DNA from: Gymnorhina tibicen
Lineage: Eukaryota > Chordata > Aves > Passeriformes > Artamidae
DNA: 64,000 nt
Direction of reading: 5' to 3'
Assembly (NCBI GenBank): GCA_013399875.1
Contig: VXAZ01006886.1
Location: 4,085,272 to 4,149,271 of the forward strand
Part shown: positions 36,001 through 48,637 of the stretch, in pieces
How the letters are laid out: each line of letters starts with the position of its first letter
Numbering within the stretch: the first letter of the stretch is position 1
Translations under genes and position numbers: made by a program
The notes under the pieces: model-generated
Told to the model about the DNA's origin: nothing
Databases searched by the model: none
The model's input: the letters and a program-made list of their open reading frames with translations, nothing else

Positions 36001-39000
36001 TTATTTGAAAATACATATTTAAAAAATTATTTTACATGAAATACGAAGTAATACTTTAGTGTTTTCTCCACTGTTTTCTTACATACAGCAAACATTCCCA
36101 CCATAAAAAAATTAAAATATACTTCTCTTACTTTACCCAGAAGAACAGCCATTTTATGTCTCCATCTCCCTTTATTTAAGGAGGCAACTCTGATCCAAAT
36201 GTTGAGTTGAGAGTTATAAATCCAGACATCTCGGCTATTGATTCTCCCACCTTTAAAATGAAACATATGCCAATTTGAATAATTATTGAATGGCTAATGC
36301 TAACCGTTAACATGCCCCTCTAGAGTGGGCAATGAAAACTTTATATGCCCTTTTGGGATGTAATAAGGATCTACCAGTATTTATACATGACACTGGAAAA
36401 GTAATTTGCAGTGGATTTCAAAGATGAAATCACACAGTAAGTTGTTTTCCTCATGCTTTCCTTTCCCATAATGCTGAGATCACACTAGACTAGTTCTTGA
36501 AGTTAGAATGCATTTTAATGGCTTTTGCCCAAGCTCTTCAGGTTTCCTGTAGTGTCACTACCCGGATGAGACCCTCGAAATGCCACACCTGTGGCACATC
36601 CCTCCCCCACGCGCTGCTCCTCTGCCTGCTCTGTCAGCATCGCCTTCGTTTCACACTTTGTTCAAATGACACAGGTACACACACCCGAGGAGACGATTTC
36701 TCTGGTTAAACCAACACACAGAGCCTGGTGTCTAAACCATCAGCTGCACCCTGTAATTTTCCCTTGCTGAAGGACTGAATATGCTGCTGGGAAAAGCCTG
36801 CTTGGGATTTTTTTGTCTGTAGTTTTCCCAGCTGTTGCTGCACACAGGCTCCTGCTGTATTTTAAAGCAGCCGTAAGCCGGTCTCTTTAAATACAATTGA
36901 TGTCCTGGAATCAGCTGTAAAAAACTGCAGATTCATGCCAAACAAAAACTCCAGAAAACACTTTTGTTTACAGTAAGATTGTGCTGGGGCTGGTGTTCAC
37001 AGCAGAAAGTGATTTTCAGCTGAGCTTCTGGAAGTTCACAGTACAAAGATCTGCCACACTACTTAAAAAGCAAACCAAAACAAACACACCCCACAAACAG
37101 GACATAACGAAAACCAACCAAGCAAGCAAAGAAAGAACTCTTGAATTTTTTACGATTATTCACCTGAAACAAGAATATCATTCCGCAGAGCACACACCGC
37201 ATACTCAGACTTGGTAAACTCTGGAAGCTTAGCCAGGGACTTCCACTCTCCTGTCACGGGATCATAGCACTCCGTGTACGGCAAATTAAACCCTCCAACT
37301 CGTTCACAGCCTCCAACAACAACTATCACCTCAGAATAACCAGTTGATCTAAAAAAGTGAACACAGAAAATTAAGATGTAGGAGATACTTATTAGTACAT
37401 GGAGGCCAAGCAACATTGTCTTCAAAACTGTGTGAAAAATCAGAAAAAATAGTATTTGGCTTTAACTTGCACAACAATGAAAAAAGAAAATAGAAGAAGG
37501 AGTCATTTAGCAAACAGGTTTTCACCGTTTCCAGCTGTATCATTACACAGCAGGTTACCATACTGACAGGTGCCCTGTGTAAGTGGTGGAGTTGCACTGC
37601 ACAATGTTCTATGTAAAAACCATGTAATTAAATAACACAGAAAGTCCTTACTCTAATAATATTTTTCCTTTGACTGTACACCTAGATCCAAAACAGAGTT
37701 CAAGCAAGGCTGGAGACAATGAGATGAGCAACCTGTTTCACAACGAAATCAGTCTTCGTTCCCCCCCCGAGCTTTACAAAATTACTAATACTTTACATTG
37801 CCTAAATATTCCAAGCGTTTAAAAGCGGAAGGAATGTAGTCACCAAAACAAGGAAAACCAAAAAGACCTTAGAGCCAATGCACAGTAAAATGGGAAACAG
37901 CAGCGACAGGAGGAAACATTAAGGAATACTGAAATAAAAATTCAAACTTATAACCAAAACCTAAACTCCGTGGGAATAAATTAGGCATTAGACAGTCTGC
38001 AATATACCCAAATAGACCTTTAAGTTCTATTCCACACACTCATTCTCCTTCTGCTAACCATATGCTTCTGCATTGTACATATTCTATACTCACAGCAGTA
38101 ATTAATGCCCATTTGAATGCAGAGAATCAACCAACCGTCTTTGATGTGCAAATCAAACTGTGACCACCTTTATTCCTCCTCTCAGACTTATAATTTCTTG
38201 TCAGCATTTGTCAAACTCCTTTCTCTTCAGGACATTTTTAAATTAAAGCACTTTGCACTGACATAGTTATTTCAAGGACTGCTGTCAGTTAAGCAAAACT
38301 GAATGCAAGACTGATTTTATTTTTGATGAGCCTTTTTGTTGTGTTGTGCTTTGTACAATGATCCCACTGGGAATAGGTATCTCACAGAACAGACACTCAT
38401 ATTATTGCTGAGTACTGCAGTTTTCTCTCAAAAATAAAGAAAAAATGAGTTATGAGTGCATTTGAGGTAAAAGTTGCATGATCTGTCCCTGAAGTTCCTG
38501 ACGTGAACTTATCACATATTCACCTACAAATCCTGATGAGGCTTTCCCTGTTTTGAAACATCATGAATAAAACTAATTAGCCCTTCTATCTCCTTGTCAC
38601 CACACACCATATTGAAATATTCCATCTATGTTTCCACTCAGAATATTGTAAAGAGGCAAAGGCAATGCTAAATGGTAACATCCTATAGGATGATACAAAT
38701 GAGATGTGTCTGAGGAATGAATGGCTCTCACGCCACCTGAACCCGTCAGAAGAAGCTCTTGTCAGCTGCTCAGCTTTGAAGTCATGGTCCTTCCTGGTTT
38801 CTATGTATTTACTGTTTACTGGTTTTTGCTTTTTTTGAGGAACAACTCTGAAGAGAATCTCTCAAAGGGTAAGAGAGGGGAAGTTCCTGTGCCAACAAAG
38901 CATTACCCAGGAAAAGAACTTCCATAAAAGCAAGACACTCATCTCATAATTTGCCTTAGAAGCAAGCCCAAAGACACCAGCTAACTGTGTACAAAGAGGT

Positions 39001-42000
39001 TTGTCTGTGGATTACTTTCTAGATTAGAATTAAGGCCTCCATTCACTCACTGAAAAGATGACTGTGCCAGATAATCAATCTTTGGTTTAAAACTAAATGA
39101 AACAAAAATCTTGGCTCGGAGAGAGCTCTTTATGAATTGCTGAGATGGAGTTTCTCAAGGAAATATTCCTTGAGCACAGTATTTCAAATCCAAAGAGAAC
39201 AAAATATTTTCCTAACCTTTTAGTACCTGTATGACCATATTCTTTCTTTCATTAAGAAAAATTTTCTCCATTTTTTTTTCTTGAACAAGTCTTGCACTGT
39301 GCAGGTTTTATGGTTAATTCAGTTTTTTTTTTTTTTCAAATGACAGAGGGCACATCCATTTTTTAAAAAAGTAAAATGCAGTGGGAATACACAGAAAGAA
39401 CATCCAGGCAAAGGCTAATTCCAGAAAAGAACTAAGGATATATTTAAATGAAGGTTAGAAAAAGCTGTGACCTCAACCACTGGTACAGGAAGCCCTTCTT
39501 GTAGCCCTCAGAAGAAACAGTGTGAGCAAAGTAACACAGGTGCTAAAACAGGCTCTAAAGATTCCAGGAGACACTACTGCACCAAGAACAGGTGCATTTA
39601 ATAGAAAAAGAGGGAGTGGAAGACAATCAGCAGTTTCATACAATTCCATGCATTCCTAAGAGCAGGCTTTCCAGGGGTCCTGAGCTACACACACACCTCT
39701 TGATGAGGTGAGAACACCAACCAGCACAGCATGAGCTGGACAGAACTTCCAGTAGTTCAAACAGATTACATTCAAAACTATGGTAGCTTCAGAAAACAAA
39801 TTATAGAAATTCTGGTAAATCACTGTGTTCTTCTTCCTCACTGTTAAATCAATTTTGGGTAGTAAATGAGGTAGCACACAAAATGTAAAGTGAAATAGAA
39901 ACCCATCTCCAAGTGGGAAAAATAAGGGACTACATTAAAGCTTTCCAAAGGCAACCAAAAAGGACATGTTAAAATGTATAAACATCATAACTGCTAGTTA
40001 AAGAGGACATGCATGGATTGTTACCAGACAGCTTAACAGAAGCTCTGACGAAAGTCTGAAGATAACTCAAAGCATACAGCAGGAAGAGCCCCTGCTGTTT
40101 TGGGTACGGAAATGTGTCACTGCTCACTGCTTGGTCTCAGCTTGGAGATTTGGTGTGCAATACAACCAGGAGGGACAGGACAGGCTTACAGGGAGCAGGA
40201 GGGACAGCCTCAAGATGTCACTGTGTCGTTGCAAGTCCATAACTGAAAGCTCTCTCACAAAGACCTGCATTTGCCAACGATGCCTTAGTGGCAAAGAGAA
40301 CAGTTATGCCACACTTTAAACTTTTATTTGCTTCAGGTAACTCTTCACTAGCTTCAAAAAGAAAAAAAAAAATCAACTTGTGAATTGCAATGTAGTCTGT
40401 TCTCTGAAAAAACAAGTCAAACCCACTTCACCCACAGGTGCATCCATATCCATAACAACCAAACACAATTTATTTCCCGAAGTTTCAGTAAAAGCACTGG
40501 TGTGGGAATTTTTTATCCTGTAGCCTGTCTCCTTTTAGAAACAGTTTATATAGAAAAGACATTGCAGGAAGGCAAGAAAAAAGGAGAAGAGCTCTCCCCT
40601 CCCCAAAGCCCCCCCAAAATGCCCAGAAAAGGTGCGATGAAAACATGGGGGAAGGGGGACCTGGCAACTATTTTAAAACATGATCTCTTTTTGCTATAGG
40701 CAACAGAAACAAACCAACAACAGAAACAAATGACAAAGAACTATTCCATGAATGTAATATAGAAAAGGGGAAAAAATTCCTGCTGGGAGGCCAGCCAGTT
40801 TTTCTTTTTGTAAATTACTTCTCTTGTTCCTGCCTACTCAAACTCCCACTGCAGTTTAATAAAGTCAGCACTAAAACCAACAATCCCCCTTGCTTCAGAA
40901 ATCACCTGTATTAGGCAAGGGTACTTCATTTGCAAACTGGAGCGCCACTCTGGGGATGTTCAGATTCTCAAGCACATACACCCCGCACACTGACAAAACT
41001 TCTGAGTGTATTTGCCTTCCTCAGCCAATTGAGTAAGAAAAGCAGAACAAACACCAAACCAAATCCTGCAGCTTGCAGCCCCCCTCCAACTGTCTGGATT
41101 CCCGTGGTCCCTCCCTCAGGCCCAGACTCGGAAACAATCACTGCAGCGATTTCCAAACTGCCGGGATCCAAACGCTTGCGAAGACCCCCCACGGCAGTGC
41201 ACAGCTTGGAAAGCCTGGGAACAGGGCTGCAGGACTTTTCTAAGAAGAGTTTCTTCTCTCATGGCAGGACTGAAAACTGGAAAGCCACTAATGGGGCAAA
41301 CACTGCCAAGTATTTTTTTTCCCCTTAAGCAAGCCTTTAACACCTGCCAAAAAAATAAAGGTTCCCTGCACAGTCACTGTACAGCAACCACATATGAGTA
41401 AGAGTAAACAAAGAGAAGTAACTCCTAACACAATCTGTCTAGACCATCATTGCATCACCTTAATGTAACATATGATTTTATAAAAAACAGCTTAAATCAG
41501 CTGGAGTTAACTATAAACTATTGTGTCTACTATCGTTGACATGAGGCCGGGAAAATATTTTTCAGGAAAAAAAAGAATCGTAATAGCCATTGCTCATAAA
41601 TGCCACTAATGGATTCTTCCTCATTTCTTCTTGCAACCTCAGTCACCTATTTGTGCAACACATTATTAAGTGGCAGCAATTCTGAATTATTAAAATGTCA
41701 CCGAATGAGCATGAAATACTTCAGGAACTGTTTCATGATTCTTTAAAAATACAATATTTGGTTTCTTTGCAGTTAAGAACCTGTTGTTCTGCTGTCTAAT
41801 ACAAATACATGTGCTACTCCATCTGTAAAATATTTGTGATGTAGCAAGGAAATGTTCTGAATACATAATACCCCCATCCACATCCTTTGTGGTGTGCTGT
41901 ACATTTACGTGACTTTGTTACAAAAAGAAAGATGGGGAAATGGAGTGGTTTACCTGCCACAGCACAGTAAGCTCTCTTCAAGACACTGCTATTATATGAA

Positions 42001-43225
42001 GTACCTTAAGATCTCCCTTAGCAAACATTAACCTTAAGAAAGTATTTTACTTGAAAGATAATGTAACTTCACTTACCTTTTTTCAGAGCAATAAAGCGCT
42101 CCATGCAAAAAGACTCATTTATGCACATTCTCAAGAGACACGTGAGCTTCATGCAGAAGCGTACAGAAGCGTAACTGCAGCAGCTCCAGAATTTAGCAAA
42201 GTAAAATAATCTGCAAGAGATTTTTCTCAGGGCACGTGTATATCAAAAATCTGTACATCAAATTATGTCCTTCTAAAGAAAAAAGGGTTAAAAACATTTC
42301 CTCACCTGCGTGGCCTAGTTCTGGGAGACATCATCTCGTTTCCAAGGATATGGTATCGCCTGGCTTCGTGCAGCAGCTGATAGCACTCTGGGGAATTCTG
42401 AATCAGCTGGTCCACCTCCACAGTCTGAACAAAGTAGTTGGGGTGCAAGAGCGGGAGCCTGACGTGCGTCAGGAGTTCGTGGAGCACCGGCCGGCGCAGC
42501 TCGACCGCGCGGTACACCCAGCGCATCACGGCCTCGAACACCATCTCCTCCTTACTGATCACCAGCTCGTCGCTGCAAATGTAATCAATAAGCTCGTCCT
42601 TCCCCAGTTCCAGGAATTCTTCGTGCTGCGACACATCCTCAAACGTCTGGAGCGCGAAATTCCTGCACTTGGTGAACAGCGTCTTGAGCGAGTGCGTGTC
42701 TGCGAAGCGCTGGATGCCCAGGCAATTGCAAGGATCCAGCTGCTCCTCCAGGAACTTGGCGCAGGCATCGCGCAGAACGCTGATCTGGAAGAGACTCGAT
42801 GTTTCGAAGAGATACTGCACGTTCTCCGTCGTGATTTTCACTTTGCCTGTGTACACGTACTGTAAAAAGCAATCCATGGCTTCGGCAAAAATGCCATTGA
42901 TCTCCACCAACATCTCTCTGCTCTCCCTGTGGTCGTTGCAGAACATGGCTCTGAAGTAGCTGCTGCAGGCCGAGAGGACGGCACGGTGGCAGGGGAACTC
43001 CCGGCCCTCCACGCAGATAATGACATCCGTGAACAGCCGGCTGTCTCGGAATTCATTGAAGATCTGGAGAATGCTTTCTGCATGGGATGATCCCGAGGAG
43101 AAGTCGAAAAACTCAGGGCCTGACAACGATTTTGGGTCCATTTCAAAAACTTTCCGCTTGGTTGCAGGGGAATCTCGTATCCCACTATCCTCTCTATTCA
43201 GTCTGCGTCCCAATATTAGTACCAT
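32892..43225 (-). CDS. KLHL24: KLHL24, Kelch-like protein 24 (complete, six coding exons)
   Basis: Six minus-strand exons join in frame to 600 codons plus TAA, the same length as human KLHL24: 42306-43225, 37164-37348, 36132-36250, 34878-35066, 34268-34456, 32892-33092. The product starts MVLILGRRLNREDSGIRDSP. A BTB/POZ domain (about 56-165, with LFTDVIICVEGREFPCHRAV) is followed by BACK (about 170-275) and six Kelch repeats (about 314-592, with the GG doublets of YVVGGYDG, FVIGGGPDD and YILGGRRENG). From established knowledge, it is a CUL3-RBX1 ubiquitin ligase substrate adaptor; BTB binds CUL3 and the Kelch propeller binds substrate. Known links are keratin-14 turnover in skin, kainate-receptor modulation and cardiac filament stability. 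The near relative KLHL6 is excluded by near-identity to KLHL24 throughout. Confidence 0.98.
34268..34456 (-). CDS. KLHL24: KLHL24 coding exon 5 (residues 472-534, Kelch repeats 4-5)
   Basis: Acceptor GTTTCCAG and donor AGACAG|GTAATT; 189 nt, phase 0. It encodes VQSYDPDTNSWLLRATIPIA, then KRCITAVSLNNLIYVAGGLT. The same length and phase as exon 4 fit the modular Kelch exon pattern. Confidence 0.96.
34878..35066 (-). CDS. KLHL24: KLHL24 coding exon 4 (residues 409-471, Kelch repeats 3-4)
   Basis: Acceptor TTTGTGCAG and donor GACAAG|GTCAGT; 189 nt, phase 0. It encodes VYVVGGYDGQNRLSSVECYD and continues to IGGGPDDNTCSDK. Confidence 0.96.
36132..36250 (-). CDS. KLHL24: KLHL24 coding exon 3 (residues 369-408, Kelch repeat 2)
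   Basis: Acceptor CATTTTAAAG and donor GGTAAA|GTAAGA. It encodes GGRINSRDVWIYNSQLNIWI, then RVASLNKGRWRHKMAVLLGK. The terminal AAA|GT is a non-G last base but the intron side GTAAGA is strong. Confidence 0.95.
37164..37348 (-). CDS. KLHL24: KLHL24 coding exon 2 (residues 307-369, Kelch repeat 1)
   Basis: Acceptor CTTTTTTAG and donor TTTCAG|GTGAAT. It encodes STGYSEVIVVVGGCERVGGF, then NLPYTECYDPVTGEWKSLAK. A 4.96-kb intron separates it from exon 1. Confidence 0.96.
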
Positions 43226-43293
43226 TGTTACATCAGTTGGCTATAGAGTCATTGAGAAAAATTTTCAGAGGTTCTCCTTCTCAGTGCAACGGT
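42306..43293 (-). CDS. KLHL24: KLHL24 coding exon 1 (5'UTR end, BTB and BACK, residues 1-307)
   Basis: CDS part is 42306-43225; ATG at 43225. A likely acceptor TTTAATTTTTCAG puts the exon start at 43293, giving 68 bases of 5'UTR (inference). Donor CGCAG|GTGAGG splits Arg307 as AG + A. One large exon holds BTB and BACK, as in other KLHL genes. A second in-frame ATG is at codon 29. Confidence 0.96.
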
Positions 43294-46200
43294 CTGAAAA
43301 ATTAAAACACTTCAGTATTCAGTCTGGCACACTCTTAGCTTCATCACAGGAATTAGATAAGATACTTGTTTGCTCACTCTAAGAATTGGTGAAATTGTTG
43401 ACCTTTCTTGGAGGTGGTACAGGGCAAATTAGCGTGCACCTTGCCCAGGGCAGTGCAGCACTATCTGCCACATGTTAAATGCAAAATATACCCAGAAAAC
43501 AGCTGTCCTGGATGGCAATTTCTGAATGTCCCAGCATCACTGGTACTGCATTGGTGTGCAAGATAAAAAACCTCAAGATCTCAGCTCCAGCAAATCACCT
43601 GGCTGACAGAAGCCCAAGATTTCCTGGATAATGACCCAGAGCCTGAACTTTTCCCTTTTTTCAGTGTGATCCTCATTTCAGCTGGAGCCTCCAAAGTACT
43701 AATATAACACCACTAGTCAAAAAGGGGGAGCGGGGGGGGGAAAAACTGAAATTCTAGAAGAAAAATTTAATTGAGTAAGCACTCAATTTTCATTATAAAG
43801 TCTATCATAATGAAGTCTTTTAACACTAGTGTTAAATAACAATCTGTGATCTCAACAAATTACCTTGACCCTAAGTTTTTACCTGTTCATTCCTAACATC
43901 TAAAAATTAGTTCACTGACAATCTATGATTCAATTAAAAATTAATGTAAACTGCTAGCACACAAAACAGAATGAAAGATGAACAACATTTGTTTGTGTGA
44001 AACTACTGGAAATGTGAAGGGCAACTTGCGGAGGACAAGGAGATTTTCTGTTTCCAAAGTACTACTGGCAAATAATTATTAGCAGAAGCTTTTGCTTGAA
44101 CACCTTCCAGTTTCAAGTACAAGTGTAAAGGTTCCTCCCAGCATGCAAACACACACTCACATTATCAGAGCACTGAAGTTGCAAAAATCAAATACTCAAA
44201 CGTTTGCATGTGCCAGTATTAAAGTGTGTAGGTGAAGAAAATGCAGCTGACCTTGCAAATAGCGCATGCTAGAGGTAGTGAGAGCAACCAGTCTACCACA
44301 ACAGGGCTTTCTGCCTTTCCTGAGCTTAAAAATGACCTGGATGAACGTACACCAAGACATACTGAGGTAGCAAGAGGCTGGCAAAGCACCCTCTCAGGCC
44401 TGGCACTGGTACAATTCCAAATGCTTGTAGTATTTATTTGTATGCCTAAAAGGCCACAAACAATTATTTTAAAGTTTATGGAAATTTTTTTCATGCCTCC
44501 CCAAGGTTTTATTCAGTTTCCCTGAAAGCACAGTCAGGAAACACCAACTCCTCACAGCAACTTCATTTCCTGATGAGCTCCCATCCTTAGAGCTGCAATT
44601 ACCCAGTCCCAGACCGGCCACGTCATCACTTAATATAGAACACAATGAACGTGCTTTTTTTTAAACAGCCTTTTTACACAGCACCTTTAAAAGGCACCAT
44701 CTGAACAAAGAGCAAGGAAAGAATGTGTGCTGTACTTTATTCATTGAGAAAAGAGGTTCTAAAACTATCATGTTCCCAATAAAATATTTTACACAGATTT
44801 ACAAGGTGGTTACAAATTTACATTCTTGGTATGCGGCTCATTTACCCTACAAAATACTTAGTTTTAATTTGACTTAAAATAGGACCAGTTGTCACTTTGA
44901 TGCCTGAAAAACACTGTTGCAATGAGCCTATCTAATAACTGATTGCCTCAGAGAGACTAACAAGGCACAAACGGACAATCTGATCTGTAGCTGACATTCT
45001 ATCCAATGTATTGCACAATCACTTCACCCTGTAATGACACAGGCCTGACACAACACCAACAACCACCCCCAGCACCTCACCAGCTCTGCTGCTAAAATCT
45101 TGTCCCCTAAATTGAATTTCATCTGCAACTACATACTACTAGCACGAGAAAGCGGGCAGAAACAAAGCAGCAGCAGCAAAGGGAAATGTAACAATGCAAA
45201 TAAAAATATAAACACTAAAGGCTGGATTCCAGCATCACATATTTAAATCAGATGAATTTCACAAAAACTAATGGACCTTTTCCAAAGAAAGTTAGCCTGA
45301 AATGAGAAGCAAGACCCTGAGACATTGCATGAAAGGGCAAAGCACAGCAACTAAGTAAAAATTCTTCAAGCTACTATCTTTCTCATTATGTGAGAAGTTA
45401 AGAGAGCACTGTATTATGCAATCACTAATAACCAGAAACAAGGGTTCTGGGTTACAACTGCTCACTGAAGGTAGCAATGTCTTCTTTATGCTTGGAACAT
45501 CACAGAATTAGTGGTCAGCAAATGTTTGGGTTTTTTTTAATGTCCTAATGGTTTAAAGAAATAGGGGAATAAAAAAATCCCAGAGTAAAAACTAATCAAG
45601 GGGATAAATATTGTAAATTCACAAACAGGATACTAAAAAGGAGAAAGAATTCCACTTCAGTGCAGAACATACTGTTTCAGAATGTACTTTCCTTCAATTT
45701 CTGTCCAGTTAATTACTTCTGCAGGTTTGCTTCAGCGAAACAATTTCACAAGCCTATCAGTAACAGTGTCACATGTTCAGCTCTATACCTGTTGCCTTCC
45801 TGCAAATCTTGCTCTGGCAGTTTTAAAATGTCACCTTCCAGCTGCCTGCCCCAAAGTAGAAAAGACAGAGGAGAACCGGTGCCTGAGGCTGAGCTGGACA
45901 GTGTGCTAAAGGGGGGAAACACAGCAGGACAGACCTGTCTGCACCTTTCCTGTATGCAGAGGTACTTATATGCCTTACCTGCCTACAGACCCTGCACCGT
46001 AGAACACCAGTTATTTAGAGAATTTAACACTCATATCTCTTCAGTAAGTTTAAACAAAGCAAATGAAAAATACTTTTTTTTTTCCCAAAGACAAGTACTG
46101 GGAATTATTTTATCAAAGAGAAAAAAATAATACAAAATCTACTGGATTGCTTGTCTGAGCAAGGGTCAACAAGGATGGAGCTAAGCATCCAGAGTATGCC

Positions 46201-46589
46201 AATTTGAAAAACTGGGAAGGAAAAACAAATCACATTTCCAATCAACAGGTCTTAAAAATGCTTTACAAACACAGACATGGCTCTGACATGGATGTGACCT
46301 CACACAGACGTATTTCTAAGTTAAGCTGGGTTCACCACGAGTTCAGGTTCCTCTATTTCCTTCACCTACACTGTCTGTAGGCTTGTCTACACAAGCTGCT
46401 CCTCAGAAATACCCTACGAGCCCAATTCAGAGACTAGTAGAAGAGATCTATAAAAAGTTTGCCCTGACACCTTCTATCAGTAAATCCTCTTATGCAAAAT
46501 ACTGTTATGTTGCACTAAACTCCTCCTTCCTCTACTGCAACACCCTCCTGTGTGTTACCCCCTCTCCCTTCACCCGCAGCTCTGCCAGC
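43294..46589 (-). other. KLHL24: KLHL24 5' intron, AT-rich part
   Basis: Between the inferred coding-exon acceptor and the second CpG island. It contains a G-run (43724-43741) and no supported gene. Confidence 0.65.
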
Positions 46590-47080
46590 AGCTGGGTTCC
46601 TGTGACCTGTGTGTCACGGAGCTCCCGGGGCGAGGCCCTTCAGCAACACCTTGTCACCAGCTGCGCCTGAGCTCTGCCTCCAGAGCTCGCCCTCGGGGTG
46701 CAGTTTCCGAGTACCTGAGGCTGCGCCGGGCTCCTGAGGCTTCCAGGGAGGTGACGTCCGGCCGTGCCCACCGCTGCCAGCACCTGGCGTGGCCGGACCG
46801 CTGACCGCCTGTGAGGGGAGAAAAGGAGGCGCTGGGAAGGGCAGAGCCACCAGCACGAGACGGGTCCTGTCTGCTGTCACCCGGTGCGGTGCGAGCAGCA
46901 GAACCCCCGGCAGATAACGCGGAAGCCGAGCACCCCTGAGAAACGAAACCCAACTACGGGAACGGTGTTTTCATTCCGAGGCCCGGGAACCGCAGCTCAG
47001 GTTCGGCCGATTCCGGGTATTTTTGTGATTGGAGATAAGGCGGTCGGCGGGCTCGCTTCGCCTCAGGTGAGTGTGGTTGC
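46590..47080. promoter_or_regulatory. Second CpG island within KLHL24 intron 1
   Basis: CpG-rich, with CGGAAGCCG and CTTCGCC motifs, separated from the main island by about 800 AT-rich bases. On the plus strand it ends at a perfect donor consensus CAG|GTGAGT (47064-47072). It could be an alternative KLHL24 promoter or the start of a plus-strand noncoding RNA; which one cannot be told from sequence. Confidence 0.6.
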
Positions 47081-48185
47081 CACAGAGGCAGAGAGAACAA
47101 ACTCCCCATGCAGCAGCCTGGCGAAACCACAGCACGTGCTCTTTTTGTTTTGAAAGGAAGACGGGGGTGGGGAAAAAAAAGCGTAACCTTTCCCTCTAAC
47201 AAAAAACAAACACGACATTTAGTTTTCTTTCGTTTTTCTTTGTGATTTATGAAAAAGACCAAAAGCTTGTTGGTTTTAAAGACATTTTTAAAAAATAAAA
47301 ATTCTTGTTTTACAACAGATATCGAGGATCTGAATGTCTGAGATGAAGTCTTTAAGAACACCGATTAAGTAGTAAACAAGACTTCAGTGATCAAACTGAT
47401 TGACATGGTAAGGCCTAGTTGAACTGCAGAAGTTTTTTATTCTAATGTAAGACACTATTTTGATTTTTAAGAAAGAAATAATGTCAAAATTCAATAGTAA
47501 TCCAAGCTAATGACACACACACAAAAAAGCCTTAAGTGCCCTCAAAAGTCACCAAGCAAAAAAACAGGAACTGATTTGGACATGAGAGTCATGATTATTA
47601 AGTAAAACAAAACAAAAACAAGCATCGAAAAGGGACACCTTAAAATTGCAGAACCCTTTCTGTGCCGTTTTGTAAGCGAAAAGGTCCCTCAGAAGGGCAC
47701 ACACCCACTAAAGTGGGGAAAAAAGGAGGGGAAAAAGCACACTGCGTAGTACTATTCATGTATGGGAAAGAAACCGCGAAAAAGTCACAATCCTTTTCCC
47801 CTTTGGCAAGGATTCAGAAGTAATTCAGATTCTGCTAATCCAAACCAAACCAGAGGCTGAGCCCCGGCCACAGTGTCCCCAGGGCTGCCGGGGTTCAGCC
47901 AAATGCCAGCACATCCGACACCGGGCAGTGCCCGTCGGGCTGGACCACGGCCCGGCCGCCCGAGCGACCGGCAGCCCAGCGGGGAAAGCTGCAGAACGGA
48001 CCCGCCCGTGCCGAGCCCCGGCACAGCCGGGCAGGGAGCCCGCGGGAGCTGCCGCGGCTCCATCCCAGGGCGTTGCAGCCGCTCCCGCAGGGAACAGCGC
48101 GGCACCGAAACCGAGCGAAGGCAAGGAAAGCGCGGCCGGAGGCGGCGGCACAAAATGGCTCCTCCCGGCCCGCCCTCCAGCTCAC

Positions 48186-48265
48186 CTTCACCCCGGGCCG
48201 CCGGCGCGGCCCCCCCGCGCCCCGGCCAATCCGCGCCCGCGGCCCCGCCTCCCCCCGCCCGCCCG
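48186..48265 (-). other. KLHL24: Probable KLHL24 noncoding exon 1, 3' part
   Basis: The donor AAG|GTGAGC (eight of nine consensus positions) lies in the CpG island. The exon would start inside or beyond the N gap at 48266. It is assigned to KLHL24 by position and strand only; transcript data would be needed to confirm it. Confidence 0.45.
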
Positions 48266-48495
48266 NNNNNNNNNNNNNNNNNNNNNNNNNNNNNNNNNNN
48301 NNNNNNNNNNNNNNNNNNNNNNNNNNNNNNNNNNNNNNNNNNNNNNNNNNNNNNNNNNNNNNNNNNNNNNNNNNNNNNNNNNNNNNNNNNNNNNNNNNNN
48401 NNNNNNNNNNNNNNNNNNNNNNNNNNNNNNNNNNNNNNNNNNNNNNNNNNNNNNNNNNNNNNNNNNNNNNNNNNNNNNNNNNNNNNNNNNNNNNN
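48266..48495. other. Assembly gap (230 N) in the KLHL24 CpG island
   Basis: A run of 230 N between extremely GC-rich flanks, close to a tandem repeat on its right. The gap probably hides the KLHL24 transcription start or more repeat copies. Long open frames across it are meaningless. Confidence 0.99.
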
Positions 48496-48520
48496 TAAAT
48501 GTATACGCCCCGCGCCCTCA

Positions 48521-48619
48521 CAGCCGGGAGCGCGCCCCTCCGCCCCGCACTCGCAGCCGGGAGCGCGCCCCTCCGCCCCGCACTCACAGCCGGGAGTGCG
48601 CCCTGCCGCGCTGCGCCCC
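48521..48619. repeat. 33-bp GC-rich tandem repeat, three copies, beside the gap
   Basis: Copies start at 48521, 48554 and 48587 with the unit CAGCCGGGAGCGCGCCCCTC + CGCCCCGCACTCG. Copies 1 and 2 differ by one base; copy 3 is diverged after CAGCCGGGAG. It is 25 bases from the N gap, so the true copy number is unknown. Confidence 0.9.
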
Positions 48620-48637
48620 GCGGGAGCCGCCGCCGCC

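Larger units (their letters stand above)
33093..42305 (-). other. KLHL24: KLHL24 introns between coding exons
   Basis: Five introns (33093-34267, 34457-34877, 35067-36131, 36251-37163, 37349-42305). They are AT-rich with short homopolymer runs; no CR1 with a recognisable tail and no nested gene was found. Confidence 0.8.

Noticed and set aside
39153..39173. CTCAAGGAA-ATA-TTCCTTGAG inverted repeat, resembling a heat-shock or STAT site
   Set aside because: Nine-base arms are expected occasionally by chance in 64 kb, and it is deep in an intron with no supporting context.
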